A stretch of DNA of 64,000 bases from an uncultured Clostridia bacterium (lineage in GTDB: Bacteria; Bacillota; Clostridia; TANB77; CAG-508): the NCBI GenBank assembly GCA_934119935.1, contig CAKOSX010000007.1:1-64000 (forward strand), given 5' to 3'. The position numbers were made by a program, and so were the translations under genes. How positions within the stretch are numbered: the first letter of the stretch is position 1; each line of letters starts with the position of its first letter. The notes under the pieces are model-generated. The model was not told the origin of the DNA. It searched no databases and was given only the letters and a program-made list of their open reading frames with translations. Positions 44,097 through 54,142 of the stretch are shown here, piece after piece.

Positions 44097-44732
44097 ATGA
44101 AAAAAGAGAAAGTTATGTTAATATTCTCGTTATTAATATTGTTGTGTGCAGTTGTTTTATTTCAAATGTCGAGTACTTATGCAAAATATAATACAGCAGT
44201 AAAAGGCAATGATTCAGCAAGAGTTGCACATTGGAATATTAATACAACGAATAATATAGGTGATTTATTTGCATCTTCATATACCAATATTGCTCCTGGA
44301 ACAGAGGAACAAGGAATTATTGCTCCTGGAACATCTGGCTCATACAGTTTTACTATAGATGGAGATGTGGAAACAGCATACACTCTAAGTATAAGTGCAT
44401 CTGGAATAGATGAAGTAAATGGTGCTGTGGAAGGATATAATCCAATACAATATTCATTTACAAGACCTAATAAAGGTGATGATAAAGCTACAAATCCTAC
44501 AATCACAACAAGCAAAATGAGTTTTGAAGAACTAAAAGAAGCAATAAGTGCTATTGATGATGGTCGCCAAATACACAAGCCAGGTACTTTAGGGGGAGAT
44601 ACTTATACTATAGGCTGGACTTGGGAGATAGATGGTGATAATGAAAAAGATACATTATTAGGAAATTTAGTATCTAAAGGAGATAAAACAATAAGTTTAG
44701 CAGTTAATATAACTGCAACTCAAGTAGATTAG
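44097..44732 (+). CDS. TasA/camelysin-like SipW-dependent secreted protein
   Basis: 211 residues. A hydrophobic N-terminal segment (about 7-24) ends with the SipW-type cleavage region SSTYAKYNTAVKG. A beta-rich secreted domain follows, containing IAPGTSGSYSFTIDG, the PGxSG motif shared by TasA and camelysin relatives, and closes with ISLAVNITATQ. Relatives form amyloid-like or biofilm fibres after processing by SipW. The gene directly precedes the sipW-like peptidase and shares its signal type with four more genes in the cassette. Confidence 0.82.
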   Translation: MKKEKVMLIFSLLILLCAVVLFQMSSTYAKYNTAVKGNDSARVAHWNINTTNNIGDLFASSYTNIAPGTEEQGIIAPGTSGSYSFTIDGDVETAYTLSISASGIDEVNGAVEGYNPIQYSFTRPNKGDDKATNPTITTSKMSFEELKEAISAIDDGRQIHKPGTLGGDTYTIGWTWEIDGDNEKDTLLGNLVSKGDKTISLAVNITATQVD

Positions 44733-44777
44733 TATAAAAGAGTAAAATTAAAAAAGAGAAACAGAAGAGGAGCTACA

Positions 44778-45401
44778 ATGACAGAGAAAAAGGTAATAAT
44801 ATTTCTGAAAAGCATAATAAATTTATTAATTTCTATTTTGTTTACTATGGTATTTGTTATAGTAATATCTCTTATAATTCAAAAATTTATATTAAAAGAA
44901 CAGGTTCCAAACATATTAGGCTACAAAATATTACAAGTAATGTCTGGGTCAATGTCTGGTGAATTTGAAGTTGGAGACACAATTTTAATAAAAGAAGTAA
45001 AAAATGATAGTGATTTAAAAATAGGAAATGTAGTAACATATAAAGTAGCACCTAATACACTCGTAACTCATAGAATTGTAGACATAACAAAGATTGATGA
45101 AAATTTGACTTATACTATGAAGGGTGACTCGAATAATACTGTGGACAGCGAAAAAGTAAATTTTTCAGACATTGAAGGAATGTATATAAAAAAATTGAAA
45201 ATAACTGGGAAATTAATTAATTTTATGCAACAAAAATATGGCATGGTAATTATATTTACAATACCAATAATATTAATTATTTTTGTAATAAATGATGAAA
45301 AAAACAAAGCAGAGAAAAGAAATAAAAGAAGAGAAAAAAGATTAAATTATGAACTAACCAAAACCAAGGAAAACCTTAAAGGCAAAGAAGAATTAAAGTA
45401 A
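44778..45401 (+). CDS. sipW: SipW-like (ER-type) signal peptidase I
   Basis: 207 residues. Two membrane segments (about 10-35 and 153-174) flank the catalytic domain. VMSGSMSGEFEVGD holds the nucleophile Ser (SGSM), and LVTHRIVDI holds the His that replaces Lys in the ER and SipW branch; MKGDSNNTVDSEKV is also conserved. The basic C-terminal tail of about 30 residues lies in the cytoplasm. It would cleave the S/T-Y-A/S-R/K-Y type signals of its neighbours. GAAGAGGAG precedes the ATG. Confidence 0.92.
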   Translation: MTEKKVIIFLKSIINLLISILFTMVFVIVISLIIQKFILKEQVPNILGYKILQVMSGSMSGEFEVGDTILIKEVKNDSDLKIGNVVTYKVAPNTLVTHRIVDITKIDENLTYTMKGDSNNTVDSEKVNFSDIEGMYIKKLKITGKLINFMQQKYGMVIIFTIPIILIIFVINDEKNKAEKRNKRREKRLNYELTKTKENLKGKEELK

Positions 45402-45447
45402 AGTTATTTTAATTCATAATACCACGAGGAGGGAAAAGAACAGTAAA

Positions 45448-46044
45448 ATGAGAAAAAGCAAAGTGAAAATAATAGGAATAATATTAATGTTTGCAGCAGA
45501 AATATGTTTATATCTTGTTGCTGGAACATATTCAAGATATGTTAGCACAGCAGATTCAAGAACATCAACAAGAATTGCAAAGTGGACTGTAAAGCTAGGA
45601 AATGTTGATTTAGCTGGAGGAGAAAAAGATTTTTCTTCAGAACTAGTTTTAGAAACAACTAATATTGCAAAGGTTAAAACTGGAACAATTGCTCCTAATA
45701 CGTCTGTAGAAGGCAGTTTTACCATAGACCCAAATGGAACAGAGGTTGCAATAAAATATAAGATATTGCTTGGAACAATAAATTATCAAAATGAAAAAAC
45801 AGGAGAATCTGTTACAGAAAATCTTCCAAATGTTGTAGTAAGCAGCGTTAGAACAAATGTAGGAGAACTTAAAAAAAACACTGACGGAACATATGATGGA
45901 AACATTGAATTAGATGAAAATCCAGTAACTGTAACAATAACTGCAGAGTGGATAAGCAATGGTGATGAAATAGACACTACAATAGGGCATACACCATTAA
46001 ACATTACTATTCCAGTGACTGTTGTAGTAGAACAAGATACATAA
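45448..46044 (+). CDS. TasA-like SipW-dependent secreted protein
   Basis: 198 residues. A hydrophobic segment (about 8-27) leads to AGTYSRYVSTADSRTSTRIA, a clear SipW-type site. The secreted part is beta-rich with TGTIAPNTSVEGSFTIDPNG, the position equivalent to PGTSGSY in the 44097 protein. The ribosome site GAGGAGGG is about 15 bases from the ATG, longer than normal, so expression may be modest or the true start may differ; no better start is visible. Probably a fibre or fibre-anchor subunit. Confidence 0.8.
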   Translation: MRKSKVKIIGIILMFAAEICLYLVAGTYSRYVSTADSRTSTRIAKWTVKLGNVDLAGGEKDFSSELVLETTNIAKVKTGTIAPNTSVEGSFTIDPNGTEVAIKYKILLGTINYQNEKTGESVTENLPNVVVSSVRTNVGELKKNTDGTYDGNIELDENPVTVTITAEWISNGDEIDTTIGHTPLNITIPVTVVVEQDT

Positions 46045-46067
46045 ATAAATACATGAAGGGAACAGAA

Positions 46068-46602
46068 ATGAAAATTAAAAAAAACAATAAAGTGAAAATA
46101 ATATTCTTATATTATGTTATTGCTTTTATTTTATTAGTAGTAGGAATTACATTTTCAAAATATAAAATGTCTGCTATTGCAGAAACTAAAATTAACACTT
46201 CGAAATTTTCATTTAAAGTAACAGATAAAATAGAAAATGTAGAAATAAATCTTGCAGACACACTAATTCCAAATTTATATACAAAAAATGAATTAGTGCC
46301 ACGGTAGTAGTGGAGTGTTAAATATAGAAATGGATTTTTCTGAAATTGAAACTGCTACTAGCTATTCAGTAACACTAGATACAGAAAAATCAAGCATTCC
46401 AGAAAATATGAAATTATATACTGATAGTGAGTGTAACGTAGAATTTTCTGGTTATACAGGAATAACAGAATTAGGAACAAATAAAGTAACTAGAAGCATT
46501 TATTGGAAATGGAATTATACAACAATAGATGAGACAAATAGTTGGATGAAACAGAACATAAAAATTGTTTTAAACATTGAAGCACAACAAAGAACAAACT
46601 AA
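46068..46602 (+). pseudogene. Frameshifted SipW-dependent secreted protein
   Basis: The first part (ATG at 46068, after GAAGGGA) encodes a membrane segment ending in GITFSKYKMSAIAET, a SipW-type site, and then stops at 46305-46307. Reading one frame on from base 46303 restores the family: VP, then GSSGVLNIEMDFS and SYSVTLDTEKS through to QQRTN and a stop at 46602. Removing one C from the cca-c-ggt stretch near 46301 would give VPGSSG, the motif seen as PGTSG in the 44097 protein. So this is one gene broken by a one-base insertion, or a sequencing error, or a shift site. About 178 residues if intact. Confidence 0.8.
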
Positions 46603-46620
46603 TTTTGAGAAGGAGAGCAA

Positions 46621-47133
46621 ATGAAGAGATTTTTTGGCATGAAAAAATACATAATTATATTTTTATTTACAATACTCTTATCAGTTTTCGCAACTGTTGC
46701 ATATGCGGCATATGTGAACTCGATTTTTGTACAATATAGTGCTACTTCTGGAGAGATGATATGTAATGCAAATGTCGAAAAAGACGAATCTTACATAATA
46801 AATGGCATCCCATATATAATTGTAACAGTAAAAAACTATGATGAAAATGATAATATAACATCTGTGGATGTAGAATTTAGTTTGACAATAAAGAACAAAG
46901 ATGGAGAACATGGAACTTTTATATGGCAAAAAATAAATGAAGATGATAATAGTAAATATGATGAAGGAACCAGTACTTATTTAGGACAAACGACAACAAA
47001 TATTTATTCTTTTGGAAATGAAAAAAAGGAAGAAAAAAAGTTTAAAATATTTATCAAATCAGAACAATCGTCTCAAGAAGAACTAGATTTTGATGTTGAG
47101 CTGAATTCTACTCAAAAGGATATGCAACAATAA
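46621..47133 (+). CDS. Small secreted protein of the SipW cassette
   Basis: 170 residues. A signal peptide at about 6-29 ends in TVAYAAYVNSIF; this resembles the neighbours but also fits ordinary signal peptidase. The mature part is rich in charged residues with two likely beta regions (YIIVTVKNYDENDNITSVDV and KKFKIFIKSEQ). No family recognised and no cell-wall anchor seen. GAGAAGGAGAG is a good ribosome site. Its place between the frameshifted gene and the giant surface protein suggests a shared assembly. Confidence 0.68.
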   Translation: MKRFFGMKKYIIIFLFTILLSVFATVAYAAYVNSIFVQYSATSGEMICNANVEKDESYIINGIPYIIVTVKNYDENDNITSVDVEFSLTIKNKDGEHGTFIWQKINEDDNSKYDEGTSTYLGQTTTNIYSFGNEKKEEKKFKIFIKSEQSSQEELDFDVELNSTQKDMQQ

Positions 47134-47185
47134 GTGTTAGAAAACAGATACAATTTGCATTATAAAAGAGAGGAAATATTATAAA

Positions 47186-50100
47186 ATGAAGTTAAAAAAC
47201 AAAATATGGCTTATTATAATTTTAGTTACTATAATTTTGTCATCAGTAACAATATCATATGCAAGATATGTTTTAAATAAAACAATAGATGTAAAAATTT
47301 CCGTTCCACCAGTTGATGCAGGTTCTTTAGATGTGACAATAAAAAACAATGAAAATACATATGATATTTTAAATAAAGACGAAAAAGTAACAATATCAAG
47401 CAAAGTTACTTTAACAAACGCCTATAATATTCCACTGGTTTCAGAATATGCTTGGACAACAACACCGACTGCTCCAACCAACGAAGAATATATTGAATTT
47501 AATTTTGAAAAAAATGAAAGCGAGATATCGAAAAAAGATACTGGAATAGGAACATATTATTTATGGGTTAGAATTAAATATACGTCAGAAATAGGAGAAC
47601 AGAAAGAAATTGTTAAAACATCTAAGATGATAAGCGTACTACTAGGTGATATAAAAATTACTTTAAATGATGAATCTGAATTCTTAACTGGTGATGTTAC
47701 AGCCAATATAAGTTATACTGGTGCATATCAATACAACACAATGGCGGGATATGGTAAAACAGAAGCTGAAGCTATTGCAAATGCAAGTTCGAGCACTGCA
47801 AATACTATAACAATAAAGTCGGAAGAGATAGACACCATTTATTATATATATGCGGTAGCAGAAAATTCATCAGGAAGAAAAATAACTAGTACAATAAAAA
47901 TTGATAATATAGATAACATAAAGCCAACAATAAATGAAATAACGCCAAGTTTTGCAAGAGCAAAAATAAATATTTCAGATAACAAATCTGGTATAAAAGA
48001 ATATTGTGTAACAACAAGCAATACAGAACCGCAAAACTATTCTGATATATTAAATGAGACTACTAAAAATTTAGAAACATATATTAATAATTTAAAAACA
48101 GATACAGATTATTATTTATGGGTGAAGGACGGTGTTGGAAATGTTACTTCGCAGAAATTTAGAACCTTGAACTTAATTTATGAGACAACACCTAAATTAG
48201 AGGAATGGACAAATAGCAAAACTGTAATAAAATTCTGTGACTTAGGAGATGCAAAACTTAGTTATAGTTTGGGTGCAAGAACAAGTTATCCATATGACGA
48301 AATAAATGGAATTGAAATTTATGAAAATATATGTGTTAATTATGTATTGCAAGATGGTAGCAATAAAATAACTGGAAGTATTAATGTAAACAATATTGAT
48401 AAAATTGCACCTGTTATTAATGTAATATCAGATTATGATAAATTAACCATAACAGCTACAGATGAAGGTTCTGGAATAATCGGATATTTTGTAACAGATA
48501 CTGAAGTGGCAGATATTACAAAAACAGATTTTTTAAGTGTTGATAACACCAATAAACTTGAATGCTATGTGACTCAAGATTATTTAAAAAACAACTTGGT
48601 ATACAATAAACAATATTATGTATATGTAAAAGATAAAGTTGGTAATATATCAAGAGGAGAAGTAATTTCTAAAATTGATACTGAAAAGCCAAAAATAAAT
48701 ATAACGAATATTTCAAGCAATACTAACACTATTTCTGTAAGTGTGAATGCGGAAGATACTGAATCTGGACTTACTGGAAAGTACAAATATTACATAGGAA
48801 CAGAGAGTGGAGTGTATGATAAAGAGCCAATAGAAATATTAGACACAAGATATACATTTCCAAATTTAGAGCATAATAAAACCTATTATATAAAAGTGGA
48901 AACTCAAGATGCTGCTGGAAGAATAGGCATGGCAGAAACATCAATAAAAACAAGTGAATTACTTGTAAATAATGATGAAGCAGAAATAGTTTTTTTAAAT
49001 GCATTATGGACAAATAATACACAAACGGTAAATGTAAAAACAACAACTAACTATAAAATGAGATATCAAATTGTTAAAGAAGGTAGTGTATTGGAAAACT
49101 TAAACCAGTACTGGAGTGAACCTATTTCAAGTGGCACAAATATTACTGGATTAGAACATGGAGATGTATTATATGTAAAACTTTATGATGGAACAAATAG
49201 TTCTAGCAATTGGGCTACATATAATGTCATAAACAATATGAAAGCAAAATATCCAACATTAACAGAAGAACAAGTTCAAAAAATAACAATTGCAAACTTT
49301 AATATATTAACTTATTCTGTAAATAAAAATGAAATGCAAGTAAATACTTCATCACAAAATTCAAATGCTTTAACATATAATTATTACATGAAAAATGTAA
49401 AAACAGATGAGTATAACCTTGTAATGACAACAAGTACATATGATGAAAAAGTGACTTTAAATTTACCACAAGAATATCAAATTTATAGTACTATATGTAT
49501 TCAATTAAATAATAATGAACAAGGTACATTAACAAGAAGTATAAATAAAACTACAACTATAGCAAATGAAACAATTGAACCTGGAGTATTTGCTGATGAA
49601 AACAAAACATATATTGATAAAGAATTTTTTACTGCGACAGTACCAAAAGGTTTTAAAGTATCCAGTGATAATCAAGAAAATATTGTTTCTACTGGATTAG
49701 TAATGCAAGATGAAAATAATAATGAATTTGTATGGATTCCAGTTCAAAACGCAATTTACAATAATACTGCAACTACATTATCAACTGCAAAGTATTATAC
49801 TCCTATGGTAAGATGTCAAAAGGAAAGTTTAAATTATTATGAAAAAATATATTATTCATATAATGGAAATGTTGCGATTGGAAACTTAACGAATTTAGGA
49901 TATAGAATTGGTGGTGGTAACTTCATGGAGCCAACACTTATTACAGGAAATGCAAAAGATAAATACACCTGGAATATAAAAAATCTAGTTGGTTTATCAT
50001 TTGATGCAGATACAGCAATGTATGCAAATATATTAGGTTTTAATTCAACACAAGAATTTGGAGCTTATTTGAATTCGGAATACACAAAAATGATAACATC

Positions 50101-53100
50101 TGTAAATAAAAATGGAGGATTTTTAGTAGGTAGATATGAAACAACAATAGATAAATCGGGCATGATTGGATCAAAAAAAGGAGAAAATATTTTAAGCAAT
50201 AAAAACTGGTATAATTTATACAAGGCTCAAAATAATAGACTAAATAACAACAATACATATTACAATTCAACAATAGTAAAATCATCTATGATAACAGGAA
50301 GCCAATATGATGCAATGCTTAACTTTATGCTACAAGGAAACGAAAGCTCAAAGGTTACATCTACCGAAAATTATGGAAATAGAACGGGAAATATTGCTGT
50401 TGCAGGTAGTTATGAAGATGACAAAATAAGTAATGTTTACGATTTGATATCAAATGTATATGAAGAAACAGTTGAATCATATTCTGCTTCGCAAAGAGTT
50501 GCAAGAAGTAGCGGATATTTTGCCAATACAGTAGGAAAATCAGCATCTGCTAAAACTTTGTTATCACCAAGTGATAATTCAGAGGCATATGGCTCAAGAA
50601 TGGCACTATATTTATTAGATGCTACTGATAAAACTCCACCAACATTCAATGTAGAAGTAACAGCAGGGGTTAATAACATAAAGGTAGACATTACAGATGC
50701 GGAAGATGAAACTGGTATAGGAAAATATTATTATTCTATTTCATTATCTGGAGATGGAACTACATGGGAAGATGAAATTATTACAACATCAAACACATAT
50801 ACATTTGAAAATTTACGTCAATCAAAATTGTATTATATAAGAGTAAAAGTATCTGATGAAGTAGGAAACGAAAGTGGATATATAATAAAAGGTGTAATTA
50901 CAAATTCTATGAATATTTCAAATGATGACCTATATATAAGAAGCTTTTATGGTAAAAATCCTAATTGTGTTGCAATTCTTGCCATGGGAGAAAATTATGA
51001 AAATTCAGGATTTAAAATTAAATACAAGGTTGTAGAAAAAGTGGAAGACCTGGATGATATAAATAATTTAAATTCTGGTACATGGATTATAGGAAATGTG
51101 GTTAGCAATTTATCAGATACAAATGTGATAATTGCAAAGCTAACAGATAGTAATGGGAATGAGCAAGAAGATTATTCAGTATTTTATTTAAAGGGCTATT
51201 CAGAAGAATTTTCAGAAATATATTCAAAAACAGATAAATACGAAGATGTGAATGGTGAAATTGCATATATTCCAAAAGGATTTAGTGTTGGAATATCGAG
51301 TGGTATAAATACAATTGAAAATGGTTTGGTAATTCAAGATGAAAATGAAAATCAATATGTATGGATTCCAGTTGAAAATGCTGTAAAAAATGATAATAAA
51401 GAAATAACAGAAAATTATACTCCAATGGTTAAATATCAAAAAGGAAATAATAATAAATATTATGAAGGAATTTATTATAATATTTTAGACAATGGTGCAC
51501 TTTCATATAATTTAGGAAGCGGAGTAGGAAGTTCAAGTTACAGAGAGCCATCACTTGTAACAATTAATGTTAATGGTTCAGACGTGTATACATGGGATAT
51601 AGAAAATACAATAATAAAAACCGAAAATAGGGATACTAGTAAAATGTTTTACAAGACAGCTGCAGGATACAACTCTGCAGAAGAATTTGGAAAACACATA
51701 AATGAAGAATATTATAATATGATTAATTCTGTAATTAAATATAAAGGTTTTTACATAGCAAGGTATGAAACAAGTGTAACAGGTACGGATAAAACAGGTG
51801 TGGTTGTTAATTCTGTTCCAGATAAGACACCATATACGAGTAAGACTTGGTATTATATGAATTATTATCAAGACAGTACAAGGTATAAATCAAATCCATA
51901 TTACAAATCTACAAGTGTTGTATCAAGTATGATATGGAATTCTCAATACAATGCAATGGTAAATTGGATATATAGAGGAAAAAATAGCAAATTATTAACA
52001 GATAAAAACTTGGGATATCACAGTAAAGTTGCAAATACAGGAAAAACAGAAATGGATATTATAAATAATATATTTGACCTAGCAGGTAATGTAACAGAAA
52101 CTTCTATGGCGGTAAATACTAACTCATTTAAGGTTACAAGAGGTGGATGTTATGGAAAAAGTACAAATGCTGTAACATATCTAAACCAGGATGCTGGAAC
52201 AATAAGTGCACAACATGGATCTAGACTTGCACTTTATATTGTAAACGAAGAAGACGATACAGCTCCTTATATATCTAAAAGAGAAGATGGAATAGATAGT
52301 GAAGGTAATAAAAAATATGTTGAGCCTTATGCAAAATCAAATAGCATAACTGTAAAGGTTACTGCATATGACCCAGACAATAAAGATGGTACACTAGGTT
52401 CTGGAATATCAAAATATATATACAGTATTAGTAGTACTACTGATGCAAATGGAAACTATATTAATTATAAAGAATACGAAAACCACGGAAATACATATAC
52501 TTTTTCGGGATTAAAGCAAAATACAACTTATGATATGAAAGTTACCGTTTATGACCATAGTGGAAAGAAATCACAAATTGACATTGGAACAGTTACAACA
52601 ATACCATATAAGATTGATAAATCGGAGGTATTTATAGATGCAATATATGGTACAAATGGGAAAGGAACTGTATACATAGATTTTGACGAATCCTTTAGTG
52701 AAATGGATAGTTATCATATAGAATATCAAATAGGTAAAAATGGAGCAAATTATAATGCAAATGGAAAATGGTTAAAAACTTCTTTGAAAAATCCACAAAC
52801 TGGTGTGCAAGTAAACAACTTGTCAATAGGTGATATTGTTTATGTAAGAGTAACTGATGGTATAAATGTATTATCAATAGAAGAAAAAAGTGTTGATGAA
52901 AATGGAAACGAAACTATTATAGATTTAGGAACATCAATCTATACTTTTAATATAACACAATTGGAAGATTATTCTAGCACATATGAGACTAAAACTGAAT
53001 ATGAAGATATAGATAAAAATAAGGCAACAATTCCGTCGGGATTTGCAGTAAACAATCTACATAAAGAAATAAAAGATGGATTGGTTATAAAAAGAATGAA

Positions 53101-54046
53101 AGACAATAATGGTAATGCAATAGAAAACGGAGACGAATTCGTGTGGGTACCTGTAAAAAATGCTGTATATGATGAAGCAAACAAGGAAAATATATTAGCA
53201 GATAGTCCAACAAGTACAAGTATGTATAAACCAATGGCTAGATTACAAGGAAAAAGCGAAACGACAAGTGAAAGTAATTATGAAGGAATATTATATGATT
53301 ATTCAATGAATAGTGAAACAGGTTCTTATGTGAAGTCTGTTAAATCTGTGTTAGGTATTTCAAAAACAAACAGAGAAATAAGTTTAATAACTGGTAGTGA
53401 GACACAATTAGGTTGGCTTTACAAGAGTGGCAAGCTTTATGATGCTGTTGTTGCAAATTATAATAAAATACTGCATTTTAATAGTGTAAACGATTTTGGT
53501 ACATATATGAATAATGAATACACAGAAATGGTTGAATCGGTAAAAAAGTATGGAGGATTTTGGATTGCTAGATATGAAACTACAATAGCAGAAGATGGAG
53601 GAATTCATTCAGTAAGTGGTGCAAAACCATATACGGCTAACTGGTATAATATGTATTATTCTCAAGAAAGTGGTTTAAATAGTAAGAATCCTTATTATAA
53701 AAATTCAGACGTTGTATCAACAATGGTTTTTGGCAGTCAATGGGATGCAATGCTTAACTGGGTACTTACAGGAAATGATGCAAGCAAAATATTCAAGGTA
53801 ATTGGAAACCATGAAGGAGCTGTTGGAACAACGGGAAAATATGGAAGTGATTACATAAATAATATATTTGATACAAGTTCCAATGTTAGAGATTTAACAC
53901 AAGAAGCAAACAATAATGCACATAGAGTATACCGTGGAGGAACATATGGTACGAATGGAAATACAGTAACAAGTGAACGTAATAACAGTGAACCAACATT
54001 GATAACAGGTATTATGGGAACACGCTTTACATTATATGTGAAGTAA
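47186..54046 (+). CDS. Giant secreted protein: Ig/Fn3-like domains and three formylglycine-enzyme-like modules
   Basis: 2286 residues. A SipW-type signal (TISYARYVLN at about 23-32) is followed by roughly 770 residues of Ig- and Fn3-like repeats (SGIKEYCVTT, DTESGLTGKYKYYIGTESG, NLEHNKTYYIKVETQDAAG). Then three modules of about 350 residues follow at about 800-1150, 1345-1690 and 1930-2286, separated by further Fn3-like domains. Each module repeats the same landmarks: EFVWIPV, YTPM(V/A)R, GGF.(V/I).RYETT, a GSQ(Y/W)(D/N)AM(L/V)(N)(W/F) core, NIFDLAGNV or equivalent, RGG.YG and a final G(S/T)R.(A/T)LY. This is the FGE-sulfatase (C-type-lectin-like) fold. Modules are not identical, so the duplication is old. 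No cell-wall anchor or C-terminal membrane span. Likely a surface binding protein; ligand unknown. Confidence 0.82.
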   Translation: MKLKNKIWLIIILVTIILSSVTISYARYVLNKTIDVKISVPPVDAGSLDVTIKNNENTYDILNKDEKVTISSKVTLTNAYNIPLVSEYAWTTTPTAPTNEEYIEFNFEKNESEISKKDTGIGTYYLWVRIKYTSEIGEQKEIVKTSKMISVLLGDIKITLNDESEFLTGDVTANISYTGAYQYNTMAGYGKTEAEAIANASSSTANTITIKSEEIDTIYYIYAVAENSSGRKITSTIKIDNIDNIKPTINEITPSFARAKINISDNKSGIKEYCVTTSNTEPQNYSDILNETTKNLETYINNLKTDTDYYLWVKDGVGNVTSQKFRTLNLIYETTPKLEEWTNSKTVIKFCDLGDAKLSYSLGARTSYPYDEINGIEIYENICVNYVLQDGSNKITGSINVNNIDKIAPVINVISDYDKLTITATDEGSGIIGYFVTDTEVADITKTDFLSVDNTNKLECYVTQDYLKNNLVYNKQYYVYVKDKVGNISRGEVISKIDTEKPKINITNISSNTNTISVSVNAEDTESGLTGKYKYYIGTESGVYDKEPIEILDTRYTFPNLEHNKTYYIKVETQDAAGRIGMAETSIKTSELLVNNDEAEIVFLNALWTNNTQTVNVKTTTNYKMRYQIVKEGSVLENLNQYWSEPISSGTNITGLEHGDVLYVKLYDGTNSSSNWATYNVINNMKAKYPTLTEEQVQKITIANFNILTYSVNKNEMQVNTSSQNSNALTYNYYMKNVKTDEYNLVMTTSTYDEKVTLNLPQEYQIYSTICIQLNNNEQGTLTRSINKTTTIANETIEPGVFADENKTYIDKEFFTATVPKGFKVSSDNQENIVSTGLVMQDENNNEFVWIPVQNAIYNNTATTLSTAKYYTPMVRCQKESLNYYEKIYYSYNGNVAIGNLTNLGYRIGGGNFMEPTLITGNAKDKYTWNIKNLVGLSFDADTAMYANILGFNSTQEFGAYLNSEYTKMITSVNKNGGFLVGRYETTIDKSGMIGSKKGENILSNKNWYNLYKAQNNRLNNNNTYYNSTIVKSSMITGSQYDAMLNFMLQGNESSKVTSTENYGNRTGNIAVAGSYEDDKISNVYDLISNVYEETVESYSASQRVARSSGYFANTVGKSASAKTLLSPSDNSEAYGSRMALYLLDATDKTPPTFNVEVTAGVNNIKVDITDAEDETGIGKYYYSISLSGDGTTWEDEIITTSNTYTFENLRQSKLYYIRVKVSDEVGNESGYIIKGVITNSMNISNDDLYIRSFYGKNPNCVAILAMGENYENSGFKIKYKVVEKVEDLDDINNLNSGTWIIGNVVSNLSDTNVIIAKLTDSNGNEQEDYSVFYLKGYSEEFSEIYSKTDKYEDVNGEIAYIPKGFSVGISSGINTIENGLVIQDENENQYVWIPVENAVKNDNKEITENYTPMVKYQKGNNNKYYEGIYYNILDNGALSYNLGSGVGSSSYREPSLVTINVNGSDVYTWDIENTIIKTENRDTSKMFYKTAAGYNSAEEFGKHINEEYYNMINSVIKYKGFYIARYETSVTGTDKTGVVVNSVPDKTPYTSKTWYYMNYYQDSTRYKSNPYYKSTSVVSSMIWNSQYNAMVNWIYRGKNSKLLTDKNLGYHSKVANTGKTEMDIINNIFDLAGNVTETSMAVNTNSFKVTRGGCYGKSTNAVTYLNQDAGTISAQHGSRLALYIVNEEDDTAPYISKREDGIDSEGNKKYVEPYAKSNSITVKVTAYDPDNKDGTLGSGISKYIYSISSTTDANGNYINYKEYENHGNTYTFSGLKQNTTYDMKVTVYDHSGKKSQIDIGTVTTIPYKIDKSEVFIDAIYGTNGKGTVYIDFDESFSEMDSYHIEYQIGKNGANYNANGKWLKTSLKNPQTGVQVNNLSIGDIVYVRVTDGINVLSIEEKSVDENGNETIIDLGTSIYTFNITQLEDYSSTYETKTEYEDIDKNKATIPSGFAVNNLHKEIKDGLVIKRMKDNNGNAIENGDEFVWVPVKNAVYDEANKENILADSPTSTSMYKPMARLQGKSETTSESNYEGILYDYSMNSETGSYVKSVKSVLGISKTNREISLITGSETQLGWLYKSGKLYDAVVANYNKILHFNSVNDFGTYMNNEYTEMVESVKKYGGFWIARYETTIAEDGGIHSVSGAKPYTANWYNMYYSQESGLNSKNPYYKNSDVVSTMVFGSQWDAMLNWVLTGNDASKIFKVIGNHEGAVGTTGKYGSDYINNIFDTSSNVRDLTQEANNNAHRVYRGGTYGTNGNTVTSERNNSEPTLITGIMGTRFTLYVK

Positions 54047-54142
54047 AATAATAAATAATTTAAATCATAGTTTTGTATAGTGAAAAAAGTTGAATATATA
54101 AATTGAAAATTATGCTATTTAATTGCAAGGAGGACTTAAAAT

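Noticed and set aside
47186..54046. Diversity-generating retroelement target
   Set aside because: The modules have the right kind of fold, but no reverse transcriptase, template repeat or accessory gene is in the window, and the modules differ throughout rather than at adenine positions of one short region.
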